Source: Mycolicibacterium porcinum
GTDB taxonomy: Bacteria; Actinomycetota; Actinomycetes; Mycobacteriales; Mycobacteriaceae
Length of the DNA: 64,000 nucleotides
Direction: 5' to 3'
NCBI GenBank assembly: GCA_002086835.1
Contig: MVIG01000005.1
Span: 62,001-126,000 of the forward strand
Positions 44,614 through 54,976 of the stretch are shown here, one piece after another; positions within the stretch are counted from its first letter, which is position 1; each line of letters opens with the position of its first letter. The notes under the pieces are model-generated. The model made no database searches, was not told the DNA's origin, and saw nothing but the letters and a program-made list of their open reading frames with translations. A program made the position numbers and the translations under genes.

Positions 44614-46259
44614 AGGGCCGCCTTGATCGACGCGTGCAGGGCACGTAACGACGACCGGTCGGCCTTCACCTCCAGCACCCGCATGCCCTCGAAGGGTTCG
44701 GCCAGCGCCGCGGCGAGATCGCCGATCTCCAGCTGCCGGCTGTCGACGTGATAGGCGCGGCACAACGCCGCAACATCGACATCGTGCGGGGTGCCGAAGA
44801 TCCGCGACGAGACGTCGGCGAACCGTGGATCGCCCTGCTCGAGCAGCTCGAAGATGCCGCCACCGTTGTCGTTGGACACCACGATCGTCAGATTGCGCGG
44901 CGTCGGCTCGGTGGGCCCGATCAACAGGCCCGAGCTGTCGTGCACGAAGGTCAGATCCCCGATCAGGGCGATGGTCCGACGTGTCCCGTCCCCGCCACCC
45001 GACCGATCATGCGCCAGCGCGGCACCGATCGCGGTCGACACCGTGCCGTCGATACCGGCCACCCCGCGGTTGGACCGCACCTTGACGCCCTCGGCGCTCA
45101 GCCCGACCAGGGCGGCGTCGCGCACCGGGTTGGACGCCCCCAGCACCAGCTGGTCGCCGGGACGCAGTGCGTCGGCGACGACCGCGGCCACGTGCAGACC
45201 GGTGGTCAGCGGATGCGACGCGAGTTGCTGCCGGACCGCGGCCACAGCGTGCTTGTTGAGCTCGGCGCAGCGGTCCAGCCAGGCCGGGTCCGGAGTGCCG
45301 GTGGTCACCGCACGGGTGCCGGTCGCCATTGAATTACCCGAGACGTCGGGCCAGCGCGGGCCGGTGGTCAGGGCGTACACCGGCACCGCCGGATCGGCCA
45401 GCAGCGCCGAGACCGGCCGATGCAGGGTGGGACGGCCCAGCATGATGACCTGCTTGGGATGCACGAGGCGCAGCGCCAGCGGGTGCAGCGGGGTCTCCGG
45501 ACGCGGCGCCGTGGGTTCGGCCACCGTCGGCAACCCGGCCAGATTCGGGTGCACGCCGGCACCGTGGCCGGCGATCACCACAGTGTCCGGGATGAGGTCG
45601 ATCTCCAACGGCTGGTCGAAGCTCACCGGAGGCGTGAAGGTCCAGGGCTTGCCGTCCGGGCGGCCTGGCGGAAACGACGCGTCCCCGTGCGCATTGTCGG
45701 GCACCAGCGGTTCGCGCAGCGGGATGTCGAACTGCACCGGCCCGGCGTTGGCCGTACGCGATCCGGTGGCCGCCGCCAGCACCCGGCAGGTCGCCGAGCG
45801 CCACTGGGCGTTCAGCGAGTCAAGCTGATCCGGGCGGTCTTCCGCCAGGCCGAGGCTGATGTTGGCCCGCACCTGGGTGCCGAAATAGCCCAGCTGCTCA
45901 AAGGTCTGGTTGGCGCCGGTGCCCAACATCTCATAGGGCCGGTTCGCGCTCAGCACGATCAGCGGCACCCGGGCGTAGTTGGCCTCGACCACCGCGGGCC
46001 CGAGGTTGGCCACCGCCGTGCCCGAGGTCATCGCGATACAGACCGGTGCCCGCTCGGCCACCGCGAGCCCGACAGCCAAGTAGCCGGCCGTGCGTTCGTC
46101 GATGCGCACGTGCAGGCGGATGCGGCCGGCGCGGTCGGCGTCGGACAGCGCGAACGCCAGCGGGGCGTTGCGCGAGCCCGGGCACAGCACGACATCGCGG
46201 ACACCGCCGCGGATCAGTTCGTCGACGACTACGCGCGCCTGTGCCGTCGAGGGGTTCAC
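44610..46259 (-). CDS. menD: SEPHCHC synthase MenD
   Basis: MenD is a thiamine-diphosphate enzyme that joins isochorismate and 2-oxoglutarate, the committed step of menaquinone synthesis. The 549-aa protein aligns with M. tuberculosis MenD throughout: catalytic Glu region [16 protein letters not shown], the TPP/Mg motif [13 protein letters not shown] with SNDNGGGIF, and the C-terminal [19 protein letters not shown]. Two GTG codons occur in tandem (46262, 46259); the second gives the family N-terminus [14 protein letters not shown] and has better spacing from AAGGTGGA. It is coupled to the Rv0556-like gene. Confidence 0.96.
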   Translation of the reverse strand: MNPSTAQARVVVDELIRGGVRDVVLCPGSRNAPLAFALSDADRAGRIRLHVRIDERTAGYLAVGLAVAERAPVCIAMTSGTAVANLGPAVVEANYARVPLIVLSANRPYEMLGTGANQTFEQLGYFGTQVRANISLGLAEDRPDQLDSLNAQWRSATCRVLAAATGSRTANAGPVQFDIPLREPLVPDNAHGDASFPPGRPDGKPWTFTPPVSFDQPLEIDLIPDTVVIAGHGAGVHPNLAGLPTVAEPTAPRPETPLHPLALRLVHPKQVIMLGRPTLHRPVSALLADPAVPVYALTTGPRWPDVSGNSMATGTRAVTTGTPDPAWLDRCAELNKHAVAAVRQQLASHPLTTGLHVAAVVADALRPGDQLVLGASNPVRDAALVGLSAEGVKVRSNRGVAGIDGTVSTAIGAALAHDRSGGGDGTRRTIALIGDLTFVHDSSGLLIGPTEPTPRNLTIVVSNDNGGGIFELLEQGDPRFADVSSRIFGTPHDVDVAALCRAYHVDSRQLEIGDLAAALAEPFEGMRVLEVKADRSSLRALHASIKAAL

Positions 46260-46275
46260 CACTCCACCTTATTCG

Positions 46276-47076
46276 TCAGTACTGACCGGTTTGACCGGCC
46301 TGACCGGCGAGAAACTCGAGCAGCGCGGCGTTGACCTCCTCGGGCTTCTCGATGAAACCCAGGTGCCCGGTGTCGGGGATCTCCAGATACCGCGCGGTGG
46401 GGATCGCGTCGGCCACCTCGCGACCGAGATGAGCGGGCAACACCACATCGTCGGCGAATCCCATGACCAGTACCGGAGTGGTGATGGACCGGTAGGCCGG
46501 AAGCCGGTTGTCCTCGGGCCCGACATCGAGCTGTGTGAGCAGCCCCGGGGTCTGCTTGGTGGGCCACATGGTGAACATCTCGGCCCAGTCGCGCACCAGG
46601 CGGTCGTCGTTGAGCGTCTTGGGCGAGAAGCTCTCCAACATCCGCATCTTGGCGTCGAACTTCGGCGGCAGCTGAACCCCCGAGGTCGCGAAGTCCCGCT
46701 CGGCGTCACGGAAGAACTCGCGGGCCCGGTCGTGCCGGCCGCGAGTTGCCATCAGTACTGCCGACCGCACCAGGTCAGGGCGGGCCAGCATCAGTTCCTG
46801 GGCGATGTAGGAGCCCATCGACACACCCACGACGTGCGCGGGCGCGGCTCCGAGCTTCTCGATCAGCTCGGCGGTGTCGGCCACCATCTGCGCGGTACCG
46901 AACCCCGCGGCGTTCTCTGTCGCACCGACCCCGCGGTTGTCGAAGGTGATGACGCGGTAGCCGGCGCGCTGCAACGCCGGGACCTGATGCAGATGCCAGG
47001 TGCGGCCGGCACCGCCGCGGCCGGCGATGAACAGCACCGGCTGACCCTTGCCTCGGTCGTCATAAGCCAGATTCAC
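46276..47076 (-). CDS. bpoC: Alpha/beta hydrolase BpoC, candidate MenH
   Basis: This 266-aa hydrolase corresponds to Rv0554 (bpoC). The triad is intact: Ser in GVSMGSYIAQ, acid in GFADDVVLPA, His in TGHLGFIEKP. Although named for a bromoperoxidase, its place between menC and menD and its fold fit MenH (SHCHC synthase), the only menaquinone step without another candidate here. The start is GTG 47076. It ends 16 bp before menD and probably shares its transcript. Confidence 0.88.
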   Translation of the reverse strand: MNLAYDDRGKGQPVLFIAGRGGAGRTWHLHQVPALQRAGYRVITFDNRGVGATENAAGFGTAQMVADTAELIEKLGAAPAHVVGVSMGSYIAQELMLARPDLVRSAVLMATRGRHDRAREFFRDAERDFATSGVQLPPKFDAKMRMLESFSPKTLNDDRLVRDWAEMFTMWPTKQTPGLLTQLDVGPEDNRLPAYRSITTPVLVMGFADDVVLPAHLGREVADAIPTARYLEIPDTGHLGFIEKPEEVNAALLEFLAGQAGQTGQY

Positions 47077-47113
47077 CCGGCCGACGCTACTTGATGACGC
47101 TCAGTGCAACAGC

Positions 47114-47848
47114 TCACGCGCTGACCCGCTTGTGGCGCCCCCGCACCCGGCGGATCGCCTGATCCCACGCCAGCAGCACCCCCGCCTTGAGCGGTTCGGG
47201 TTTGATCATGTCCTTGCTCAGCAGCGCTGTGGCACCGGCCTTGGTAGCCGCGCTGGCCTTCGACATGTGGCCGGAATCGAACGGCGGCTGCGGGTCGTAC
47301 TCGATCATCAGCTGGATGGCCTTGGCTTTCGCCTCGCCGCCGATCTGACCGGCGAGCCACATGGCCAGGTCGATCCCGGCCGAAACACCCGCTGCCGTGA
47401 TCACCTTGCCATCGGCTTCGGCGCGCACGATGCGCTGATCCCCCACCGGCTTCGCCCCCATCAGCTTCAGTGCGTTCAGCACCGACCAGTGGGACGTGGC
47501 CGGCTTCCCGTCGAGCAGGCCCGCCGCGGCCAACGCCACCGAGCCCGAGCACACCGACGCCATCCAGGTGGTCCCCGGATACACCTGACGCAGCCAGTCG
47601 AGCACCTTTTCGTCGCGGGCCACCATCGTCGTCCCGGGCCCGCCCGGCACCAGCACCACATCGGGCGACGGGGTTTCGTCGAAACTGTGGGTGGCCCCCA
47701 CCGTCAGCACGCCGGAGTCGGCGGTGACGGGGCCCGGCTCGTGCCAGACGAACCGCACCTCCGCGTCAGGCAGGTTGCGCAGCACTTCGTAGGGCCCGAT
47801 GAAGTCGAGCGCGGTGAAGCTGGGGTACAACACGATTGCGATCTGCAT
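47114..47848 (-). CDS. DJ-1/PfpI-family protein (isonitrile hydratase-like)
   Basis: This 244-aa protein has a DJ-1/PfpI fold with the nucleophile-elbow Cys100 in SVCSGSVALAAAGLL and Asp15 in TALDFIGPYEVL. That pair matches isonitrile hydratase-type members. AAAGGAA lies 6 bases before ATG 47848. It directly follows a GlxA-type AraC regulator that carries the same fold, so the regulator likely controls it. A C-terminal extension of about 40 basic residues follows the core. Substrate unknown. Confidence 0.87.
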   Translation of the reverse strand: MQIAIVLYPSFTALDFIGPYEVLRNLPDAEVRFVWHEPGPVTADSGVLTVGATHSFDETPSPDVVLVPGGPGTTMVARDEKVLDWLRQVYPGTTWMASVCSGSVALAAAGLLDGKPATSHWSVLNALKLMGAKPVGDQRIVRAEADGKVITAAGVSAGIDLAMWLAGQIGGEAKAKAIQLMIEYDPQPPFDSGHMSKASAATKAGATALLSKDMIKPEPLKAGVLLAWDQAIRRVRGRHKRVSA

Positions 47849-47860
47849 TGTTGGTTCCTT

Positions 47861-48856
47861 TCAGGCGGAAAACTCTGCGCTCCTCGCATGCGAGGAGATC
47901 TTGCGGTACTGGTCAGGTGAAATACCCAGGCGCCGAACAAAATTGCGCCTCATGGTCTCCGCGGTGCCGAACCCGCAGCGCACGGCGATCGCCGTGACGG
48001 TGTCATCGGATTCCTCGAGCTGGCGGCGCGCGGCATCGGTGCGGATGCGCTCCACGTAGGCGCCCGGCGCCTCGCCGACCTCGTCGGTGAACACCCGCGT
48101 GAAATGCCGCGGGCTCATCGCCGCGCGCCGGGCCAGCTCGGAAATGCTGTGTGTTCCACCAGGTTCGAACTCGATGGATTCCTGCACCGCACGGATCGGG
48201 GCCCGCTTGGCCCTCGGCATCCACACCGGCGCGGCGAACTGCGTCTGCCCACCGGGCCGGCGCAAATAGAGCACCAGGTACCGAGCGACGGTCTGGGCGA
48301 CGTCGGTGCCGTAGTCATCCTCGACCAGTGCCAGCGCCAGGTCGATGCCCGCGGTGACACCCGCCGCGGTCCACACCCGCTCGGAACTCCGGACGAAGAT
48401 CGGCTCCGGATCGACTGCCACCGAAGGGAATTCCGCCGCCATCCGCCGCGCTTCGGACCAGTGGGTGGTGGCCGGGCAGCCGTCGAGCAGGCCGGCCTGC
48501 GCAGCCAGGAACGCGCCGGTGCAGACACTCACCACGCGACGGGCGTGGCGCGAGGCGGTGCCGATCCATTCGACGACCGCGGGGTTGGCCCGGGCGGCGT
48601 CGGCACCGATACCGCCGGGGATGACGATTGTGTCGATCGGATCGTGGGGATCGGGCAGCGGCGCGGCGACGAACTCCAAGCCGGTGAGAGTGGTGACGGG
48701 CTGACCGTCCACCGAGGTCAGCGTGACGGCGTAGCCGTCGTCGGGCCTGTCCAGACCGGCCAGGGCCAGCGTGGCGGTGGCGAACACGTCGAACGGCCCC
48801 ACCAGGTCCAGCCCCTGCACCCCGGCGTAGCCCAGGATCACCACCGATCGCCTCAC
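47861..48856 (-). CDS. GlxA-type transcriptional regulator (DJ-1 domain plus AraC)
   Basis: This regulator of about 331 aa has an N-terminal DJ-1/PfpI-like domain (VVILGYAGVQGLDLVGPFDVF, Cys in SVCTGAFLAAQAGLLDG) and a C-terminal AraC domain with two helix-turn-helices (SISELARRAAMSPRHFTRVF and TAIAVRCGFGTAETMRRNFVRRLG). GTG 48856 is used; GTG 48844, preceded by AGGTGAGG at ideal spacing, is equally good. It is followed 12 bp later by a DJ-1 enzyme gene that is the likely target. Confidence 0.87.
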   Translation of the reverse strand: MRRSVVILGYAGVQGLDLVGPFDVFATATLALAGLDRPDDGYAVTLTSVDGQPVTTLTGLEFVAAPLPDPHDPIDTIVIPGGIGADAARANPAVVEWIGTASRHARRVVSVCTGAFLAAQAGLLDGCPATTHWSEARRMAAEFPSVAVDPEPIFVRSSERVWTAAGVTAGIDLALALVEDDYGTDVAQTVARYLVLYLRRPGGQTQFAAPVWMPRAKRAPIRAVQESIEFEPGGTHSISELARRAAMSPRHFTRVFTDEVGEAPGAYVERIRTDAARRQLEESDDTVTAIAVRCGFGTAETMRRNFVRRLGISPDQYRKISSHARSAEFSA

Positions 48857-48957
48857 CTCTTCAGTGTTCGCGACCTCGGCGATGGCGTCTATGCCATGCA
48901 CCCCACAAATCAGGACATGGGCTGGGTTTGTCGGACCACGTCGCGATGATCGGCGGC

Positions 48958-49305
48958 ATGACCGAGTACACCTACCGCGCGCAATGGTCGTACGAGGACC
49001 GCTGGTACAAGGGGCTGTGTCTGGAGTTCCCGAACCTGTCGGCGAACGCATTCACGGCGCATGAGGCGATCGCGGCGGTCTAGAAGATGGTCGCCGAAGA
49101 GGTGGCGATGATCCAGGCGGCCGACGACACCCCGCCGCGTTCGTTGAGCGACCATCGGTACAGCGGGAAGTTCATGGTGCGGGTCTCACCGTCGCTGCAC
49201 GCCCGGCTCGTGGTGGAGGCTGCTGAACAGGGAGTGTCGTTGAACCAGTGGGTGGTTCAGAAACTCGTCAGCCGGCCCTCGGTGTCCCTGGCTGATCTGT
49301 ACTGA
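48958..49305 (+). pseudogene. HicB-family antitoxin gene with in-frame TAG stop
   Basis: A single reading frame encodes a HicB-type protein from ATG 48958 (MTEYTYRAQWSYEDRWYKGL, then LEFPNLSANAFTAHEAIAAV) but TAG at 49081-49083 interrupts it after 41 codons. The same frame continues to 49305 with KMVAEEVAMIQ, RYSGKFMVRVSPSLHARL and EAAEQGVSLNQWVVQKLVS, the C-terminal ribbon-helix-helix part. Family members read straight through here (for example AAVxKMVAEEV). One base change explains the stop. An ATG at 49087 could restart the C-terminal half. No HicA toxin gene is adjacent. Confidence 0.8.
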
Positions 49306-49310
49306 TACTG

Positions 49311-49349
49311 AAACCGGTATCACCGGCGGTACCAGATTCCGAGACCACA
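49311..49349. repeat. About 40-bp direct repeat, copy 1
   Basis: This copy contains GGTATCACCGGCGGTACC and ends CGAGACCACA. It matches 49429-49468 with 5 mismatches and one gap. It lies 6 bp after the stop of the broken HicB gene. Confidence 0.65.
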
Positions 49350-49428
49350 CCCCATGTCCCGGATCGGTACTGAAGTGACGAATGTGACGCGAAGCCATCC
49401 AGCCCGCGGGAAGCAATAGCCAACCTCA

Positions 49429-49468
49429 AAACCTGGTACCACCGGCAGTACCACTTTTCGAGACCACA
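49429..49468. repeat. About 40-bp direct repeat, copy 2
   Basis: This copy contains GGTACCACCGGCAGTACC and ends CGAGACCACA. It starts 118 bp after copy 1 and lies 27 bp before the menC 3' end. Each copy holds a GGTAC/GTACC-type inverted repeat. Confidence 0.65.
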
Positions 49469-49494
49469 GACTGAGTCCGTGGTAGAGCCCTACG

Positions 49495-50469
49495 TCAACT
49501 TTGTGGCAGGCAGCCGTAGCACTCGCGTACGCGCTCGATCCACCACTGCCGCCGCTGCGGCGCCGCTGCCAATGCGGACAGCCGCGCCGGATCCGGCACG
49601 ACGGCCTCGACCGGCAGGTACCCGTCGACCGGAGCGGCCACCTCGGCCACGTCCTCCACGAAAAATCCGCCGGTGCCCAGCCCACACGCGTGCCGCAATT
49701 CGGGTAGCGCGGCGGCGGCCAGCAGCCCGCAGGCAATGCCCACGGCGGAGTCCAGCGCGCTGGACACCACGATCGGGATGTCGATCTGCGCGGCGATGTC
49801 GAGCATGCGGCCCACCCCGCCCAGCGGCGCCACCTTGAGCACCGCGACATCCGCCGCGCGAGCCCGCACCACCCGCAGCGGATCGGATGCCTTACGGATC
49901 GACTCGTCCGCGGCGATCGGCACATCCACCTGCCTGCGCAATGCGGCGAGTTCCTCGACCGTCGCGCACGGCTGTTCCAGATACTCCAGGGGTCCGTCGG
50001 CGGTGAGCGCGGTGGCCGCGGCCGTGGCCTCGTGCACCCTCCAGCCGCCGTTGGCATCCACCCGCACCACCGGGATCAGGGCGCGCACCGCGTTGACCCG
50101 CGCGACGTCGTCGGCCAGGGTCTGCCCCGGCTCGGCAACCTTGACCTTGGCCGTACGTGCGCCGGGGAACCGCGTCAGGATCTCAGGCACCTGACCGGCA
50201 GGCACCGCAGGCACGGTGGCGTTGACCGGGACACGGTCCCGCCGCACGACGGGCGGCGGTCGATACGCGGCCTCCACCGCCGAGGCCAGCCACGCCGAAG
50301 CCTCCGGCGCCTCGTATTCGAGAAACGCCCCGAACTCACCCCAGCCCGCCGGGCCGTCGATCAGCGCCACTTCACGAACAGTGATGCCGCGGAAGCGAAC
50401 CCGCATCGGCAGCGCCACGACGTGTAGACGCTCGAGAAGGTCGTCAAGCGTCGCCGTCGCGTCAGTCAC
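49495..50469 (-). CDS. menC: o-Succinylbenzoate synthase MenC
   Basis: MenC is an enolase-superfamily dehydratase that converts SHCHC to o-succinylbenzoate. The protein (about 324 aa) matches M. tuberculosis MenC along its length. The catalytic Lys pair lies in ARTAKVKVAEPG, metal ligands in VDANGGW (Asp), LEQPCAT (Glu) and AADESIR (Asp), and the second base Lys in AVLKVAPLGG. I chose GTG 50469; an in-frame TTG at 50487 is weaker. It is separated from bpoC and menD by the DJ-1/GlxA pair and the broken HicB gene, unlike in M. tuberculosis where they abut. Confidence 0.94.
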   Translation of the reverse strand: MTDATATLDDLLERLHVVALPMRVRFRGITVREVALIDGPAGWGEFGAFLEYEAPEASAWLASAVEAAYRPPPVVRRDRVPVNATVPAVPAGQVPEILTRFPGARTAKVKVAEPGQTLADDVARVNAVRALIPVVRVDANGGWRVHEATAAATALTADGPLEYLEQPCATVEELAALRRQVDVPIAADESIRKASDPLRVVRARAADVAVLKVAPLGGVGRMLDIAAQIDIPIVVSSALDSAVGIACGLLAAAALPELRHACGLGTGGFFVEDVAEVAAPVDGYLPVEAVVPDPARLSALAAAPQRRQWWIERVRECYGCLPQS

Positions 50470-50491
50470 GCTGTCAATGATGCCCAAACGA

Positions 50492-51538
<1,047 letters not shown>

Positions 51539-53104
51539 CTACACGGTCGCGCGATCGCGGCCCTCCCAGTACGGCTTGCGGAGGTCCTTCTTGAGGATCT
51601 TGCCGGTGGGGTTGCGGGGCAATTCATCGACGATGTCAACAGATTTGGGACACTTGTAGGCCGCCAGGTGCTCGCGGGCGAACGCGATCAGGTCAGGCTC
51701 GGAGACCTCACCTTCCAGTGTCACAACGGCTTTCACCGATTCGCCCCATTTTTCGTCGGGCACCCCGATCACCGCGACGTCGACGACGGCCGGATGCTCG
51801 GCCAGCACCCGCTCGACTTCGATCGAGTAGATGTTCTCTCCACCGGAGATGATCATGTCCTTGAGCCGGTCCTCGACGAAGATGTACCCGCCGTCGTCGA
51901 CGCGGCCGATGTCACCGGTACGGAACCACCCTTCGGGCGTGATGGCCTCGGCCGTGGACTCGGGCCGGTTCAGATAACCCTTCATCAATTGCGGTGAACG
52001 GAACCACAATTCACCCTGCTCGCCGATGGGCACCTCGGCGCCGGTGTCGGGATCGACCACTTTGACCTCGGCGCCGGGCACCACGGTGCCCGCGCTCATG
52101 AGCCGCTCTTCACTGGCCTCGCGGTGATCATCGGGGCCCAGCCGGCTGATCGCCCCGGACACCTCGGTCAGACCGTAAACCTGGATGAATTCCGTCTCCG
52201 GCCACGCCTGCAGCGCAGAACGCAACAGCGGCAACGGCATTGGTGAGGCGCCGTAGGCGAACGTCTTCAGGGCCCCGAACAGCTTGACGGCATCGTCGCC
52301 GGTGTCGAACACCTTGGCCAGCACCGCGGGCACGAGGAACGTCCGATTCGCCCCGGCCAGAATGCCACCGGCCAACGCCATCCCGTCGACATCACGCGTC
52401 ATGTACGTCGGAGCCCCGTGATGCAGGCCCCACTGCATGTACGACGACCCACCGACATGGAACAGCGGCATGGCCACCAGGCTCTTGTCGCCGGCACTGA
52501 GCGTCCAGCCCTCGAACGCGTTGATGGTGTGGGCGATGACGTTGGCATGGGTCAGCGCAATGCCTTTGGGCCGGCCGGTGGTGCCCGAGGAGTACATGAC
52601 GATGGCCGTGTCATCGGGTTGGACGTCCGGCGACCGGCCCACCGGAGACGCACCGGCCAGCAGCGCCTCGTACTCGTCCCCGTCACCGCCCTCGGGTGTC
52701 ACCGTGACGATGTGCTCGACGGATGCCAGCTTGCCCGCGATGGCGTCGATGCCGCCCCGCAGCTCCTCGCCGACCACCAGCACCTTGGCCCCGGAGTCGT
52801 TGATCACGTAATCGAGCTCGTCGGCGGCGAGCCGGAAGTTGATGATGGCGGTGGCCGCCCCCAGTGACGCGGCGGCGATGGTCGTCTCGACACACGCCGG
52901 GTGGTTCTTGTCCAGGAATGCCACGGCGTCACCCCGGCCGACACCCCATGCGCTGAGCGCCCCGGCCAACCGCTGGATGCGGTCATACCACTGCGACCAG
53001 GTCCAGGTGCGGCTCAGATAGGTGACCGCCTCCTCGTCAGGCTTGGTGGCCGCCCAATGAGCGACGCGTTCGTCGAGAAACTTCGGTGCCGGCAAATCTG
53101 ACAT
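51539..53104 (-). CDS. Fatty-acid/aryl-CoA ligase (FadD-type AMP-binding)
   Basis: This ANL-superfamily ligase (521 aa) activates a carboxylic acid with ATP and CoA. The ATP loop is YSSGTTGRPKG, the adenine motif is VYGLTEVSG, the hinge Asp region is GWFRTGDIGRVDDGGY followed by DRLKDMIISGGENIYS, and the catalytic Lys is in NPTGKILKKDLR. ATG 53104 (MSDLPAPKFLDE) is chosen from family length. It follows the Rv0552-like gene by 29 bp on the same strand and may share its transcript. It is distinct from the FadD8 encoded at 55656. Confidence 0.9.
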   Translation of the reverse strand: MSDLPAPKFLDERVAHWAATKPDEEAVTYLSRTWTWSQWYDRIQRLAGALSAWGVGRGDAVAFLDKNHPACVETTIAAASLGAATAIINFRLAADELDYVINDSGAKVLVVGEELRGGIDAIAGKLASVEHIVTVTPEGGDGDEYEALLAGASPVGRSPDVQPDDTAIVMYSSGTTGRPKGIALTHANVIAHTINAFEGWTLSAGDKSLVAMPLFHVGGSSYMQWGLHHGAPTYMTRDVDGMALAGGILAGANRTFLVPAVLAKVFDTGDDAVKLFGALKTFAYGASPMPLPLLRSALQAWPETEFIQVYGLTEVSGAISRLGPDDHREASEERLMSAGTVVPGAEVKVVDPDTGAEVPIGEQGELWFRSPQLMKGYLNRPESTAEAITPEGWFRTGDIGRVDDGGYIFVEDRLKDMIISGGENIYSIEVERVLAEHPAVVDVAVIGVPDEKWGESVKAVVTLEGEVSEPDLIAFAREHLAAYKCPKSVDIVDELPRNPTGKILKKDLRKPYWEGRDRATV

Positions 53105-53133
53105 GTCCAGAGCGTGCCATGGTGCGCGAGCCG

Positions 53134-54753
53134 TCAACCGGCTTTCGGGTAAACCTGCCGCCCAGCCAGGAACGTGGCCCGTACTTCCAGGTCGGCGATG
53201 GCTTCCGGCGCGGTTTCGCGCGGGTCCCCCGACACGATCACCAGGTCGGCGTACTTGCCCACCTCGAGCGAGCCGATCACGTTGTCGGCGAACAACTGCC
53301 ACGCCGCGTCGATGGTCTGCGCCCGAATCCCCTGCTCGACGGTGAGCCGCTCGTCGGGGGCCAGTACGCGACCGCTCGGCGCGGTGCGGGTGACCGCCAC
53401 GCTGATGTTGCGCAGCGGTTCCTCCGGGGTCACCGGCGGATCGTTGTGCAGCGAGATCCGCATGCCGGTAGCGACGGCCGAACCCGCGGGCATCCACCGA
53501 CTGCCGTGCTCGGGGCCGAACAGCCCGTCGACGAGCACGTCGCCCCAGTAGTGCAGATGGTCAACGAACAGGCTGCACGTGACGCCGAGAGCGTGCGCCC
53601 GCCGCAACTGCTCGGACGTGATGGCGCCGACGTGTTCCAGCCGCAGCCGGTGATCGTCGCGGGGGTGTGCACGCAAGACCTCCTCGTAGACATCGAGGAT
53701 GGTGTCGACCCCGGCGTCGCCGTGCACATGGCAGGCCAGCTGCCAGCCCTGCGGAAAGAACGTGCCGACGATCTCGGTGAGCTGCTCCTTGGTGTAGTTG
53801 GCGTGCCCGCAGGAGCCGGGCACCACCCCGATGGTCCGGGTGGCATCGGTGTCCAGGTACGGGAACGTCAGGTCGATGTTGCCGACCCACGGCGACCCGT
53901 CGACCCAGATCTTGATGCCGACCTGGCGCACCATGTCATCGCCCTCGGACGGAACGGCATCGGTGCGTAGTTCCGCGGCGGACATCTCGTAGGTCCGCAG
54001 CCGCACCGTGAGCTGGTCGTGCATCTGTGCGAGCAGCGGCCGGAACATCGGGTCGAACGCCATCTCCGAACAGGTGGTCAACCCGGCCTGGTTCAGCCGC
54101 GCGCACTCGGCGGCCAGCATCGCCGGATAGTCGTTCACCGCGATGGCGTCACCCAGCAGCGGGAACACCGCACCGGTCTCCTCGGCCGTGCCGTCGAGGT
54201 TGCCGTCGGCGTCACGGCCGTACTTGGCGCCCTTGGGATCCGGCGTGTCTCTCGTCAGGCCGGCACGCCGGGCCGCCGCGGAATTGAAATACGCCTTGTG
54301 GCCCGAGTTGTGCACGATCACCAGCGGGGTATCGGGGGCGAGACCGTCCAGCCAGGCCAGGGTCGGGTCCGGCAAGCCGTGCTGCAGCAGCGGGTCCCAG
54401 CCATTGAGGAAGGCGCCGTCGGCGCCGCGTCGGGCAACCTCGGCGCCGATCGCGTCGAGCACCGTCTCGGCCCGCGGCAGGGTGACCGGACGGATGTCGA
54501 CGATGCGCCCGGACAACGCCACCGCCTCCATCAACGGGTGGCCGTGCGCCTCGACGAAACCGGGCATGATGCAGCCGTCGACCTCGCGGACGTCGGTACC
54601 GGGCCCGGCCCAGGCCGCCACCTCGGCCCGGGAGCCGACCGCCACGATGCGGCCACCGGACACCGCGACCGCCTCGGCGGTCGGCTGCGCCTCGTTGACG
54701 GTCAGGACGGTTCCGTAGAGGACGAGATCAGCTGGCGCAGCAGGGCTGGTCAT
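53134..54753 (-). CDS. Amidohydrolase family protein (Rv0552-like)
   Basis: This is a 539-aa metal-dependent hydrolase of the YtcJ/amidohydrolase_3 type. The first metal pair is in VEAHGHPLME, further ligands are in CHVHGDAGVDT and LRLEHVGAI, and the C-terminal Asp region is SLHNDPPVTP. No signal peptide is present. The substrate is unknown; relatives hydrolyse N-substituted amides. It is the Rv0552 homologue and is divergent from the DGPF gene. ATG 54753 is the first start that matches family length. Confidence 0.88.
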   Translation of the reverse strand: MTSPAAPADLVLYGTVLTVNEAQPTAEAVAVSGGRIVAVGSRAEVAAWAGPGTDVREVDGCIMPGFVEAHGHPLMEAVALSGRIVDIRPVTLPRAETVLDAIGAEVARRGADGAFLNGWDPLLQHGLPDPTLAWLDGLAPDTPLVIVHNSGHKAYFNSAAARRAGLTRDTPDPKGAKYGRDADGNLDGTAEETGAVFPLLGDAIAVNDYPAMLAAECARLNQAGLTTCSEMAFDPMFRPLLAQMHDQLTVRLRTYEMSAAELRTDAVPSEGDDMVRQVGIKIWVDGSPWVGNIDLTFPYLDTDATRTIGVVPGSCGHANYTKEQLTEIVGTFFPQGWQLACHVHGDAGVDTILDVYEEVLRAHPRDDHRLRLEHVGAITSEQLRRAHALGVTCSLFVDHLHYWGDVLVDGLFGPEHGSRWMPAGSAVATGMRISLHNDPPVTPEEPLRNISVAVTRTAPSGRVLAPDERLTVEQGIRAQTIDAAWQLFADNVIGSLEVGKYADLVIVSGDPRETAPEAIADLEVRATFLAGRQVYPKAG

Positions 54754-54881
54754 GCTCGCGATGCTAGGGCGTGGCGACGTCGGCCCGGGTGCGTCCACAG
54801 AAATCCGTGTCGCCGACATCCGGATCGCGGTGGCCCGTCTGGCCTGCTGATTCGAAAAACTTCACAAAGTTTCTCGAGCCA

Positions 54882-54909
54882 TGTCGATTTCGGCGGGTTG
54901 TCGTTCGAC
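54882..54909 (+). promoter_or_regulatory. ECF42-like promoter of the DGPF gene
   Basis: TGTCGA (54882-54887) is followed after 18 bases by CGAC (54906-54909). As I recall, ECF42 promoters described in Streptomyces have TGTCGA at -35 and CGA/TC at -10 in front of DGPF genes. The pair lies 67 bp before the YCII/DGPF start, and an ECF42-type sigma factor is encoded 2.4 kb downstream. Confidence 0.6.
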
Positions 54910-54976
54910 GTAGTAGCGAGGGCCACTTGAACAACAATGAACGGGCCCCTTCCCGACACCAGAAGGAGACACCCAC

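Noticed and set aside
48900-49500. A HicA toxin partner for the HicB gene
   Set aside because: No small HicA-like frame with its conserved His was found on either side.
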